The position numbers and the translations under genes are program-made. Positions 42,449 through 50,675 of a stretch of 64,000 nt of DNA are shown here, in pieces. The stretch covers positions 287,636-351,635 of the forward strand of contig DDTH01000014.1 of NCBI GenBank assembly GCA_002344055.1. Direction: 5' to 3'. The notes beneath the pieces are model-generated. The model worked only from the letters and a program-made list of their open reading frames with translations. It was not told the origin of the DNA and ran no database searches. Numbering within the stretch: position 1 is the stretch's first letter; each line of letters begins with the position of its first letter. The DNA is from Sphingomonadales bacterium UBA2369. GTDB taxonomy: Bacteria > Pseudomonadota > Alphaproteobacteria > Sphingomonadales > Sphingomonadaceae.

Positions 42449-43553
42449 GGTCGAGCCGGTCGAGGAAATCCGCAACCTCGCCAATCTTCACGCCGCCTTC
42501 CACGAAGGCATCGCCGATGCCGCGAGAGAGGATCAGGGTGAGATCGCCGCCCGATGCTTTCTTGTCGGCGGCCATGTGGGCGGCGATGGCGCTGCCCTTC
42601 ACGTCGAGAATTATGTCGCCGGGGCGGACCGGGAGGCCAGTGGCGCGGAGGTGCGCTTCGACCCGCTCCGCATCTTCCACCGGGCAACGGCCGCGTGCCA
42701 CGGAAAAGCGGAAGGCGAGGGCGAGGCCGATCGCGACCGCTTCGCCGTGCAGCAGCTTGTCCGAAAAGCCGGTCTCCGCCTCCAGTGCATGGGCGAAGCT
42801 GTGGCCGAGGTTCAGCAGTGCGCGCTTGCCGAGCGTCTCGCGCTCGTCTGCCGCGACGAACGCCGCCTTCGCCCGCGCGCTGGTTTCGATGGCGTGGGTG
42901 AGTGTGTCCTTGTCGCGAGCGAGCAGCTTCTCGCCATTGCCTTCGCACCAGGCGAAGAAGGCGGCGTCGCCGATCAGGCCGTATTTCACCACCTCCGCAT
43001 AGCCAGCGCGCAGCTGGCGGATCGGAAGGGTGTTCAGGCAGGATGGATCGATCAGGATCAGGGGCGGCTGGTGAAAGCTGCCGATCAGATTCTTGCCCTG
43101 CGGGATGTTGATCCCGGTCTTCCCGCCGATCGCGCTGTCCACCATCGCCAGCAGGCTGGTCGGCATTTGCACCACGCCGATGCCGCGCTTGAAGACGGAT
43201 GCGGCCAGCCCGGCCAGATCGCCCACCACCCCGCCGCCAAAGGCCAGGATCGTGTCGCCGCGCTCCACCTTCAGCTCCGCGAGCGCGTTGGTGAGGCCCG
43301 CCAGGCCCTGCCAGCTTTTCGCCGGTTCGCCGGGGGGAATGACGACGGGTTCGCCGTGCAGCTGATGCTCGGCCAGGCCTGCGAGGAGACGGGCGCCGAG
43401 CGCTTCCATCACATTGACGTCGCTGACGACGACGATCCGCCCGTCCCGCGCGAATGGCGCGAGGTGCCTGCCCGCATGATCGAGCGCGCCGTTGGCGATG
43501 ACAATGTCGTGGCTGCGATCGCCCAGCGCGACGGGGATGCGAGTTTCACTCAT
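42441..43553 (-). CDS. aroB: 3-dehydroquinate synthase
   Basis: A 370-residue NAD- and metal-dependent enzyme turning DAHP into 3-dehydroquinate. It has the motifs GGGVVGDLAGLAASVFKRGI, PTSLLAMVDSAIGGKTGIN, the Zn-binding RAGYAEVVKYGLI and NLGHSFAHALE, and GEAVAIG. ATG 43553 overlaps the aroC stop (ATGA), so the upstream open frame to 43991 is not coding here. It is the third gene of the operon. Confidence 0.95.
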   Translation of the reverse strand: MSETRIPVALGDRSHDIVIANGALDHAGRHLAPFARDGRIVVVSDVNVMEALGARLLAGLAEHQLHGEPVVIPPGEPAKSWQGLAGLTNALAELKVERGDTILAFGGGVVGDLAGLAASVFKRGIGVVQMPTSLLAMVDSAIGGKTGINIPQGKNLIGSFHQPPLILIDPSCLNTLPIRQLRAGYAEVVKYGLIGDAAFFAWCEGNGEKLLARDKDTLTHAIETSARAKAAFVAADERETLGKRALLNLGHSFAHALEAETGFSDKLLHGEAVAIGLALAFRFSVARGRCPVEDAERVEAHLRATGLPVRPGDIILDVKGSAIAAHMAADKKASGGDLTLILSRGIGDAFVEGGVKIGEVADFLDRLDRG

Positions 43554-44602
43554 GCGCCGCACTGTGCCCGGTGGAGGAGGAAGTGATCGGCGAGGGTGAG
43601 CGCGACCATCGCCTCGACCACCGCCGCGCCGCGGATGGCGACGCACGGATCGTGGCGGCCCGTCGTCACGATCTCGGCATCCGCACCCTCGCCGTCGATT
43701 GTCCGGAGCGGGCGGGGGAGGGAGGAGGTCGGCTTGAATGCGGCGCGGAGGATGATCGGCTGGCCCGTGGAAATGCCGCCGAGAATGCCGCCCGCATGAT
43801 TGGACAGGAAAGCGGGGCCGCGCCTGATCTCGTCCACATTGTCCTCGCCGCGCGAACGCGCAGCGGCGAAGCCGTCGCCAATCTCTACGCCCTTCACGGC
43901 CGGGATCGACATCAGGGCGCCGGCAAGGTCGGCGTCGAGCTTGGCCGCGAGGGGCGCGCCCCAGCCGGCGGGTGCGCCCTCGGCGACGCATTCGACCACA
44001 GCACCGAGTGAAGATGCGTTCTTGCGGGCGGCGTCGAGCATGGCGGCCCAGCGTTCGGCCGCCCTGGGGTCGGGGCAGTTCAGGGCGTTTCGGCCGATCT
44101 CGTCGGTGTCGAACGTCTCGATCCGGTCGCCGCCAAGCTCGACCAGCCAGGCGTTGATACGGACTTGCGGGACGATCAGTCGCGCCACCGCGCCAGCCGC
44201 GACCCGTGCCGCCGTCTCGCGGGCCGAGGCACGGCCGCCGCCGCGCCAGTCGCGCAGGCCGTATTTCGCCTGGGTCCCGAAATCCGCGTGGCCCGGACGA
44301 AACCTGTCCGCGTTCGGCGCATAATCCTTGGGCCGGGCGTCCTCATTGTCGATCTGCAGCGCGATCGGAGCGCCGGTGGTGCGGCCTTCGAATGTGCCGG
44401 AGAGGATCCGCACCTCGTCACTTTCGCGGCGCTGGCTGACATGGCGGTTGCCGCCCGGTCGGCGCCTGTCCAGCCAGGGCTGGATGTCCGTTTCGCTCAG
44501 GGCGATGCCGGGCGGGCAGCCGTCGATCACCGCGCCGATCGCCGGGCCGTGGCTCTCGCCCCAGGTCGTGACCCGGAAAAGACGACCGAAACTGTTGCTC
44601 AT
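43550..44602 (-). CDS. aroC: chorismate synthase
   Basis: A 350-residue FMN-dependent enzyme converting EPSP to chorismate. The N-terminus SNSFGRLFRVTTWGESHGPAIGAVIDGCPPG is the family signature. It also has RPGHADFGTQAKYGLRDWRGGGRASARETAARVAAG and SNHAGGILGGISTGQPI near the end. ATG 44602 overlaps the fusion gene's stop (ATGA). It is the second gene of the operon, downstream of the EPSP synthase that makes its substrate. Confidence 0.96.
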   Translation of the reverse strand: MSNSFGRLFRVTTWGESHGPAIGAVIDGCPPGIALSETDIQPWLDRRRPGGNRHVSQRRESDEVRILSGTFEGRTTGAPIALQIDNEDARPKDYAPNADRFRPGHADFGTQAKYGLRDWRGGGRASARETAARVAAGAVARLIVPQVRINAWLVELGGDRIETFDTDEIGRNALNCPDPRAAERWAAMLDAARKNASSLGAVVECVAEGAPAGWGAPLAAKLDADLAGALMSIPAVKGVEIGDGFAAARSRGEDNVDEIRRGPAFLSNHAGGILGGISTGQPIILRAAFKPTSSLPRPLRTIDGEGADAEIVTTGRHDPCVAIRGAAVVEAMVALTLADHFLLHRAQCGA

Positions 44603-47004
44603 GCCGCGTCGATCCGCGCACCGAGGGAGCGCATCGTGTCGGGGAAACCGGGGAAGCTGGTCGCGATCATTTCCGCCCCATTTACGGTGATCGGCGCCTC
44701 GCTGACGAGTCCCAGCACGAGGAAAGCCATGGCGATGCGGTGATCGCCGTGGCTGTCGATGCGAGCGCCGCCGGGGACGGGGCCGCCCCGCACGATCAAC
44801 GTGTCGCCATCGACACGAGCCGCCACGCCGCAAGCGGTCAGCCCCTCGACCAGAGAAAAGATGCGGTCGCTTTCCTTGTGCCGCAGCTCACCGACGCCGT
44901 GCATGATCGTCTCTCCCTCCGAACAGGCGGCGGCGATGGCGAGGATCGGATATTCGTCGATCATCAGTGGCGCGCGTTCGGCAGGGACTGTGACGCCCCG
45001 CAGCCGGGAGGCGCGTACGACGATGTCGCCTTCTGGCTCGATCCCGTCGCGAAGAGTGATTTCGGTCTCCGCGCCCATCTCGATGAGCGTGTCCAACAGG
45101 CCGGTACGCAGGTGGTTCAGGCCGATCCCCGTGATTCGAACCTCTGACCCCGGCACGAGCAGCGCCGCGACCAGCGGGAAGGCTGCCGAGGAGAAGTCGC
45201 CCGGCACGGCAATCGACGCCGCGCGCGGCCGAACCGGACCTTCGATCGAAACGCCTCTTGCCGTCAGCTCCACCGGCACACCAAAGGCAGGCAGCATCCG
45301 CTCCAGATGATCGCGGCTCGGTCTGGGTTCGATAATCTCGGTGCGGCCCTGCGCGCCCAAGGCAGCAAGCAGGAGGCCCGACTTCACCTGAGCGGAACCG
45401 ATTTCGTTGCGGTAGGTAATGCCGCGCAAGGCCGCCGCCGATACATTGACCGGAAGGCGCGTGCCGACAATGCGCGCGCCCATCTCGCGCAATGGGGCAA
45501 CCAGCCGTGCCATTGGCCGCCGCTGAAGCGAGCGATCTCCGTGGATGTACACATGGACTCGCTGCCCAGCCGCCGCGCCGATCAGCAGCCGCGCCGCGGT
45601 ACCGGCATTGCCGCAGTCAATTTCCCTGTCCGGATCATGCCAACGTGCACCGCGCACGAGGAGGCTCTTGCCGTCACGCTGCGTTGACGCCCCGAAAGCT
45701 TCGATCGCGCGCCTTGTGTGCTCGACATCTTCGCCGTCGGACAGGCCGGTGATCCGGCTTTCCCCCTCGGCAAGGCCAGCGAGGATCAGCGCGCGATGCG
45801 AAATCGACTTGTCGCCCGGCACGATTGCGGTTCCGCGCAGCGGGCCGCTGCGCTGCGCCTTCAACGCGCCGCCCTGAAAAGTGGCGACGACCCGCCGCGC
45901 CTGCGCTTGGTTGAGACGCGGATCGCAAAGCGGGAAGTGGGTGGCGTCCAGTCCTGACGTGTCGCATTCGACCACGTCCGCGCCCGTCATCTCCAGATGC
46001 AGCCCGCCCGGAATCACTCCGGCCTCCCGCGCTGTCACGACGAAGCGTCGCGCTTCCTCGATCATGTCGTCCATGCTGCGCCGCTTGACGCCGTCGATGC
46101 GCCGGGTGTTGCCGTGCATCGGATCGCAGAGCCAAATCACCTTCCGGCCCGCCGTCGCCCGCATGAGGCGCCGAAGATGATTGCGGTAGCTGCGCGCAAC
46201 ACCCATGCGCGCGATCAGCACCAGCCTGCCGGGCTCGTTGGCGGGATCGAGCCGCTGGATCAGTTCGATGAGGGTCTTGGTATCCATGGACGGGCCGACT
46301 TTGACCCCGACCACATTCGCGATACCGCGTGCATATTCGATGTGGGCGCCGTCGAGCTGGCGGGTACGCTCGCCGATCCAGACCATGTGCGCGGAGAGGC
46401 ACCAGAAGCGGCCGTCCACCTCGCGGGTCAGGGCCTCCTCATAGTCGAGCAACAGGGCCTCGTGGCTGGTGAAGATTTCCGGCGCGGCAAGGCGCATCGC
46501 CTCCAATGTGGTCGCGGCCTCGCGATAGCCCCCCAGCAAGCGCGCCGGGTCGGGGGTGCGCGCCGCCAGCGAGAAGTCCGCGCCGTTGACCATGTCCCCG
46601 CGCCAGTTGGGAAGGGTGTCGGGCCCTCGCGTCTCCGCTTCGGCCGAGCGCGGCTTGGCGAACTGGCCGGCCATGCGCGCGACCTGAACAATTTCGCGGC
46701 CAGTCGCGGTTGCGAGGTCACGGGCAAGACTTTCGAGCAGGCGCAAGGTCGGCAGCGCCGCTTCGGATCGCAGCGTGCCGAATTCCTCCGCGCAATCGCC
46801 ACCCTGCAGGAGGATGGCCTCACCCGCGGCAACGCGCGCCATCCGTTCGCGCAGGCGCGCGGCATCGGCGGCGCTGACCAACGGTGGAGAGCCGGCCAGC
46901 ACCTTGGTGACGTGGGTCAACCGTGCCGCATCGTCCCACGCGACGGGCTGCGCCAGCGGCTTCGACCGCCAAGAATCCACCCGCCAGTTCATCCGCCGCG
47001 CCAT
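44599..47004 (-). CDS. fused class II DAHP synthase / EPSP synthase
   Basis: An 801-residue bifunctional protein. Residues 1-375 are a short class II DAHP synthase with metal ligands Cys71 (LQGGDCAEEF), His297 (DPMHGNT), Glu338 (HLEMTG) and Asp361 (CDPRLN). Residues about 377-801 are an EPSP synthase with PGDKSISHRALILAG, GNAGTAARL and HKESDRI. There is no intervening stop or start. The first and sixth steps of the shikimate pathway are thus joined. The EPSPS part resembles the CP4-like class II form, but has Gly467 where CP4 has Ala, so glyphosate sensitivity is expected (inference). ATG 47004; ATG 46992 is possible. Confidence 0.93.
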   Translation of the reverse strand: MARRMNWRVDSWRSKPLAQPVAWDDAARLTHVTKVLAGSPPLVSAADAARLRERMARVAAGEAILLQGGDCAEEFGTLRSEAALPTLRLLESLARDLATATGREIVQVARMAGQFAKPRSAEAETRGPDTLPNWRGDMVNGADFSLAARTPDPARLLGGYREAATTLEAMRLAAPEIFTSHEALLLDYEEALTREVDGRFWCLSAHMVWIGERTRQLDGAHIEYARGIANVVGVKVGPSMDTKTLIELIQRLDPANEPGRLVLIARMGVARSYRNHLRRLMRATAGRKVIWLCDPMHGNTRRIDGVKRRSMDDMIEEARRFVVTAREAGVIPGGLHLEMTGADVVECDTSGLDATHFPLCDPRLNQAQARRVVATFQGGALKAQRSGPLRGTAIVPGDKSISHRALILAGLAEGESRITGLSDGEDVEHTRRAIEAFGASTQRDGKSLLVRGARWHDPDREIDCGNAGTAARLLIGAAAGQRVHVYIHGDRSLQRRPMARLVAPLREMGARIVGTRLPVNVSAAALRGITYRNEIGSAQVKSGLLLAALGAQGRTEIIEPRPSRDHLERMLPAFGVPVELTARGVSIEGPVRPRAASIAVPGDFSSAAFPLVAALLVPGSEVRITGIGLNHLRTGLLDTLIEMGAETEITLRDGIEPEGDIVVRASRLRGVTVPAERAPLMIDEYPILAIAAACSEGETIMHGVGELRHKESDRIFSLVEGLTACGVAARVDGDTLIVRGGPVPGGARIDSHGDHRIAMAFLVLGLVSEAPITVNGAEMIATSFPGFPDTMRSLGARIDAA

Positions 47005-47171
47005 CGCCTACCGGGGCGAGCCGTGTCCACCCCGCGCCATCGCGCTTTTGACTTCCGTTCACGTAAGCTATATGGGCGCGCGGCTGGCGGCCTGGGGGGC
47101 GGCTGCATGATCGCAGGACGGCGGGGCCGCCCGATCAGCGACACAGATATTTGAAAAGGATAGAGTTTTCG

Positions 47172-47840
47172 ATGTCGTCCGATATGAGCACTGCCGGCGT
47201 TGCCAAGTCCTATGACCGCCTCGCGCCTGTGTACGATTTCGTTTTCGGCCCGGTGTTTCGCGCGGGTCGCGCCGAATCGATCAAGGTCGCCGAAGCCGCG
47301 GCTGGACCGGGCGGCCGCATTCTCGAGATCGGCGTCGGCACCGGCATTTCCCTGCCTTTCTATTCCAAGGACACCCGCCTGGTCGGCGCGGACATCAGCG
47401 AGGATATGCTGGAAGTCGCGCGCAAGCGGGTGACCAAGCTCGGTCTGACCAACGTCGAATCGATCGAGGTCGGCGATGCCGAGAATCTTCGTTTCGAGGA
47501 TGAAAGCTTTGACGTGGTGATGGCGCAATATGTCGTCAGCGCCGTGCCGAACCCGCACAAGGCGCTCGACGAATTCGCCCGTGTTACCAAGCCGGGCGGC
47601 GAGATCGTCATCGCCACGCGCCAGGGTGCCGAGAAGGGCCTGCGCAAGGGCATCGAAAAGACGCTGATGCCGATCACCACCAAGCTCGGCTGGCGCACGG
47701 ACTTCCCGTTCGCGCTCTTCACCAGCTGGGCAGCCAAAAATCCGGACGTGCGCCTGATCGAGCGCAAGCCGCTCAAGCCGCTCGGCCATTTCGCCCTGCT
47801 GCGCTTCGAGAAACTGGCCAAGCAGGCCGAAGCCGCCTAA
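47172..47840 (+). CDS. pmtA: phosphatidylethanolamine N-methyltransferase (PmtA-like)
   Basis: A 222-residue soluble class I methyltransferase. YDRLAPVYDFVFGPVFRAGR near the N-terminus and ILEIGVGTGISLPFYSKDT (SAM motif I) match the Rhodobacter-type PmtA that makes phosphatidylcholine. ATG 47172 follows AAGGATAGAG; a TTG at 47151 is open but less likely. It is divergent from the shikimate operon. Phosphatidylserine decarboxylase at 52407 would supply its phosphatidylethanolamine substrate. Confidence 0.85.
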   Translation: MSSDMSTAGVAKSYDRLAPVYDFVFGPVFRAGRAESIKVAEAAAGPGGRILEIGVGTGISLPFYSKDTRLVGADISEDMLEVARKRVTKLGLTNVESIEVGDAENLRFEDESFDVVMAQYVVSAVPNPHKALDEFARVTKPGGEIVIATRQGAEKGLRKGIEKTLMPITTKLGWRTDFPFALFTSWAAKNPDVRLIERKPLKPLGHFALLRFEKLAKQAEAA

Positions 47841-47875
47841 ACTCCCTGACAGATCGCGACGAGGATAGAGCCGCC

Positions 47876-48484
47876 ATGGGCATGACGTTTCGTGAGGAAC
47901 TGGTCGAGCAGCGCTGGGACGACCATCGCTATTATCACCACAGCATGATCAACCAGAGCCTGCATTTCCTGTCGGCCTGCACCTTCCTGCTCTGCTACGC
48001 TTTGCTGTTCTGGGATCCCGCGGTCGCGAGCCTGCTCGCCTGGACCGTCGCGATGTGGAGCCGCCAGTCGGGCCACTTCTTCTTCGAGCCGAAGGGCTAT
48101 GACCACGTCAACGAGGCAACCCACGTCCACAAGGAAGAGATCAAGGTTGGCTACAACCTCTTCCGCAAGTGGGTGCTGATGGGCATCTGGGCCGGCCTGC
48201 CGATCACCCTCTTCTTCGTTCCGACCTTCTTCGGCGGCTTCACGCCCGCCGCGACCTGGTGGGAATTTGCACGTCAGACCGGCTGGCTGTGGCTGTGGCT
48301 CGGTCTCGGCGGTCTCGTCTTCCGCGTAGTGCAACTGATGTTCACCCGCGGCGTCCAGACCGGCCTGGTCTGGGGCACGAAGATCATCACCGATCCGGTC
48401 AACGACTTCAAAACCTACCGCAAGTCGTTCGGCCGCCTGCTGCGCGGCGAGAAGTACGACCATGGGCTGGTGCCGGCCGAATAA
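47876..48484 (+). CDS. integral membrane protein, possibly Mpo1/DUF962-like
   Basis: A 202-residue protein with about four hydrophobic segments. The patterns YYHHSMINQSLHFLSAC and WSRQSGHFFFEPKGYDHVNE recall the H...N...H and GH-x-x-FE motifs of Mpo1/DUF962 proteins, Fe-dependent fatty-acid alpha-dioxygenases. The match is partial, so the assignment is tentative. It follows pmtA by 35 bases and is probably co-transcribed, ending at a strong terminator. Confidence 0.65.
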   Translation: MGMTFREELVEQRWDDHRYYHHSMINQSLHFLSACTFLLCYALLFWDPAVASLLAWTVAMWSRQSGHFFFEPKGYDHVNEATHVHKEEIKVGYNLFRKWVLMGIWAGLPITLFFVPTFFGGFTPAATWWEFARQTGWLWLWLGLGGLVFRVVQLMFTRGVQTGLVWGTKIITDPVNDFKTYRKSFGRLLRGEKYDHGLVPAE

Positions 48485-48513
48485 GCCAGGGCTTCAGGTC
48501 AACGAATCTGAGG

Positions 48514-48546
48514 AAGGGCGTCGCGATCGCGGCGCCCTTTCTTTTT
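48514..48546 (+). terminator. Rho-independent terminator
   Basis: AAGGGCG and CGCCCTT enclose an inner self-complementary CGCGATCGCG, followed by TTTCTTTTTG, 30 bases after the stop at 48484. It ends the pmtA transcript. Confidence 0.8.
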
Positions 48547-48593
48547 GTGCGCCCGTTAATGAACCTTAACCGCGGCTGCACGTTTTACCGGAC

Positions 48594-48701
48594 ATGCAAC
48601 GCAAGACCTCAGTCTCGCCCCTGAAGATGATGAGCTACGGCCTGGTCGGGTTCCTGCTCGGTTTCCCCGCCCCGGTCCTCGCTTACACTCTTCTCGTCTG
48701 A
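48594..48701 (+). CDS. 35-residue single-pass membrane peptide
   Basis: ATG 48594 to TGA 48701. A basic N-terminus (MQRKTSVSPLKMM) precedes a hydrophobic helix (YGLVGFLLGFPAPVLAYTLLV). It is placed between two terminators, so it is an independent short transcript. Upstream AACCTTAACCG and TTTTACC leave no strong ribosome site. The pattern of a positively charged start plus a helix fits a small membrane protein of unknown role. Confidence 0.45.
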   Translation: MQRKTSVSPLKMMSYGLVGFLLGFPAPVLAYTLLV

Positions 48702-48722
48702 ACCTTCCTGCCCAAAACGAGC

Positions 48723-48750
48723 AACGGCGCCCCTCGCGGGGCGCCGTTTT
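48723..48750. terminator. Rho-independent terminator, bidirectional
   Basis: AACGGCGCCCC-TCGC-GGGGCGCCGTT, an 11-bp perfect stem with a four-base loop, followed by a short T run on the plus strand and TGCTCGTTTT on the minus side. It serves the small peptide and the convergent autotransporter. Confidence 0.85.
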
Positions 48751-48771
48751 CGTGTGGATCGGCAACGAGGC

Positions 48772-50586
48772 CTAGAAGCCGACGCGCAGCGCCACCGAGG
48801 CGGAGCTGTCGTCGCCGCCCGGGCGGTCGATCGTCGTGCCGCCCGTCACCTGCAGCGACAGGCCGCTGGTGATGTTGAAGTTCGCGCCCGCGGCCAGGCG
48901 GCCATAGGTGTCGTCGCCACCGCCGGCGACATTCCACTGGTTGACGATGCCGGGCGCGGCGGTGAGCGCGTAGCGGATCGTGCGCGGATCGTCCTCCAGC
49001 TCCTGCTCGGCGCGGGCGATCAGGAAGGGCGAGACGCGCGCGCCGCCCATGTCGATATCCGCATTCAGTTCCAGCCCCAGGCTGGCGATCATGCGATCAT
49101 CCTCCTGCGCCTGGACGTTCAGCGCCAGCACCTGATCCCCGGTCTCGGTATAGGCCTCGAGATCCGCCTTGCTGTAGCGGATACCGGCGACCGGGCCGAT
49201 GCGAACCGCGCGACCGATGTTGAACAGATAGCCTATCTCCCCGCCCGCGACGAACGTGTCCGCCTGCGGATTGGCCGTCAGATCGTCGATCACGCCGGAG
49301 CGGCGGATGTCGAGATCGACCTGGCCAATCCCGGCATAGGCCTTGATGAAGGCATTGCCGTTCGACCAGCGGCCGAAGCCGCCGAATTGCAGGCCCTCGG
49401 TCTCGATCTCGCTCGTGCCGTTGCGGAGCTCCGTATCGCCGCGCACGTAATTCACCGCTGCGCCGATCAGCAATTGTCCGGTCTGATATTCCGCGCCCGC
49501 CGACAGGCCGTAACGCTGGAAGGTGTGGCCGTAAGTGGTCAGCGTGTCCGCGCCGTTGCGCTGCCCGAAATCGCTGCTGACGAACACGCGCAGCCCGTCC
49601 TCGCCGCCGCCCGAGGCCAGATCGAGCCGGTCGACGAGCAGCTCCGACAGCCCGTCCGCCGCCAGCAAGGCGGAGGCAAGCTGCGGCTCCAGCTGCAGCG
49701 GCGCGTCGAGCTGCCGCGCGGCATAGCGGCCGACAATGGCGAAACCGGCGGAGGTGAGGTGGACATTGTCCGCATAGAAAAGGAACTGGCCGACCCGCAT
49801 CGCGGCGATATCGGCGCTGGTTGCGGCACCGGCGCTGGTCAGGCCGTAAGCGCCCGGATTGGCCTGCACCCGGTCGCCGATCCGGTTGAGATCGAGATAA
49901 TTCACGATCACGCCCTGGTTGGCGTAGCCCGAGAGCACGGTCTGCATGCCGTTGTTGAACGCGGTCGAGAAGGCCGTGCCCGCTGCCGCGCTGGGCTGGC
50001 CGACCGCTTCGGGCAGGCGGCCGACGTCGCCGGCCAGGAAAGTGATGTTGCGCGCACCTGCGGCGACCAGCGCGTTGAGGCCGGTCTGCGCCTCGGCGAC
50101 CTTCGGTGCGGCTGCGGCTGCGGCCCCCGCGACGGTGCCGCCGCTCAGACGATAAAAGCGCGCATCATTGCCGCCGATCGAGATGGCGAGCAGGTCGTTG
50201 GCGCCGAACCTGCCCGTCGTGCGCGGGAAAGCGGCGGGACCACCGCCGGCCAGGAAGCTCTGATATTCGAGGACGAAGCCCAGATTGGGAATGCCGTTGA
50301 TGTTGCCGGTACCCGTATAGGCGCCGCCGATCGCGAAATTGTCGACCGGACGCCGGAGGATCGCCGCGAGCGTATCGATGAAATTGGTCTGGTCGCTGAA
50401 CCGGCCATTCGGATAGGCTGACGGGCGGGGAATGCCGGTCAGCTCGAAGAAATTGCCGTCATCGGCATAGGAATCGCCGAACGCGACGATCCGGTCGACG
50501 CGCTGCGCCGAAGCGGGCGTGGCGATGGCCGCGACGCTGGCGAAAGCAGCAGTGGTGGCGAGCAGGCGCGCGGAAAGCTTGGTCAT
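48772..50586 (-). CDS. GDSL-lipase/esterase autotransporter
   Basis: A 604-residue outer-membrane protein. A signal peptide ends in ATPASAQ. The passenger is a GDSL/SGNH hydrolase with nucleophile Ser39 (VAFGDSYADDGN), SIGGNDARF, and the catalytic Asp-His in FYADNVHLTSAG. The C-terminal about 280 residues form an autotransporter beta-barrel ending in VALRVGF with terminal Phe. It resembles the EstA type of surface esterase. ATG 50586 is nine bases after GGGAGG; the ATG at 50595 is too near it. It is convergent with the small peptide gene. Confidence 0.9.
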   Translation of the reverse strand: MTKLSARLLATTAAFASVAAIATPASAQRVDRIVAFGDSYADDGNFFELTGIPRPSAYPNGRFSDQTNFIDTLAAILRRPVDNFAIGGAYTGTGNINGIPNLGFVLEYQSFLAGGGPAAFPRTTGRFGANDLLAISIGGNDARFYRLSGGTVAGAAAAAAPKVAEAQTGLNALVAAGARNITFLAGDVGRLPEAVGQPSAAAGTAFSTAFNNGMQTVLSGYANQGVIVNYLDLNRIGDRVQANPGAYGLTSAGAATSADIAAMRVGQFLFYADNVHLTSAGFAIVGRYAARQLDAPLQLEPQLASALLAADGLSELLVDRLDLASGGGEDGLRVFVSSDFGQRNGADTLTTYGHTFQRYGLSAGAEYQTGQLLIGAAVNYVRGDTELRNGTSEIETEGLQFGGFGRWSNGNAFIKAYAGIGQVDLDIRRSGVIDDLTANPQADTFVAGGEIGYLFNIGRAVRIGPVAGIRYSKADLEAYTETGDQVLALNVQAQEDDRMIASLGLELNADIDMGGARVSPFLIARAEQELEDDPRTIRYALTAAPGIVNQWNVAGGGDDTYGRLAAGANFNITSGLSLQVTGGTTIDRPGGDDSSASVALRVGF

Positions 50587-50675
50587 GGTCGGCATCCTCC
50601 CTGGCACGGCCTCATGGGCACATGCTCTATTCACAGCACAGTAAGTAGCGCGCTGTGTGGCGGCAATAGGGCAGT

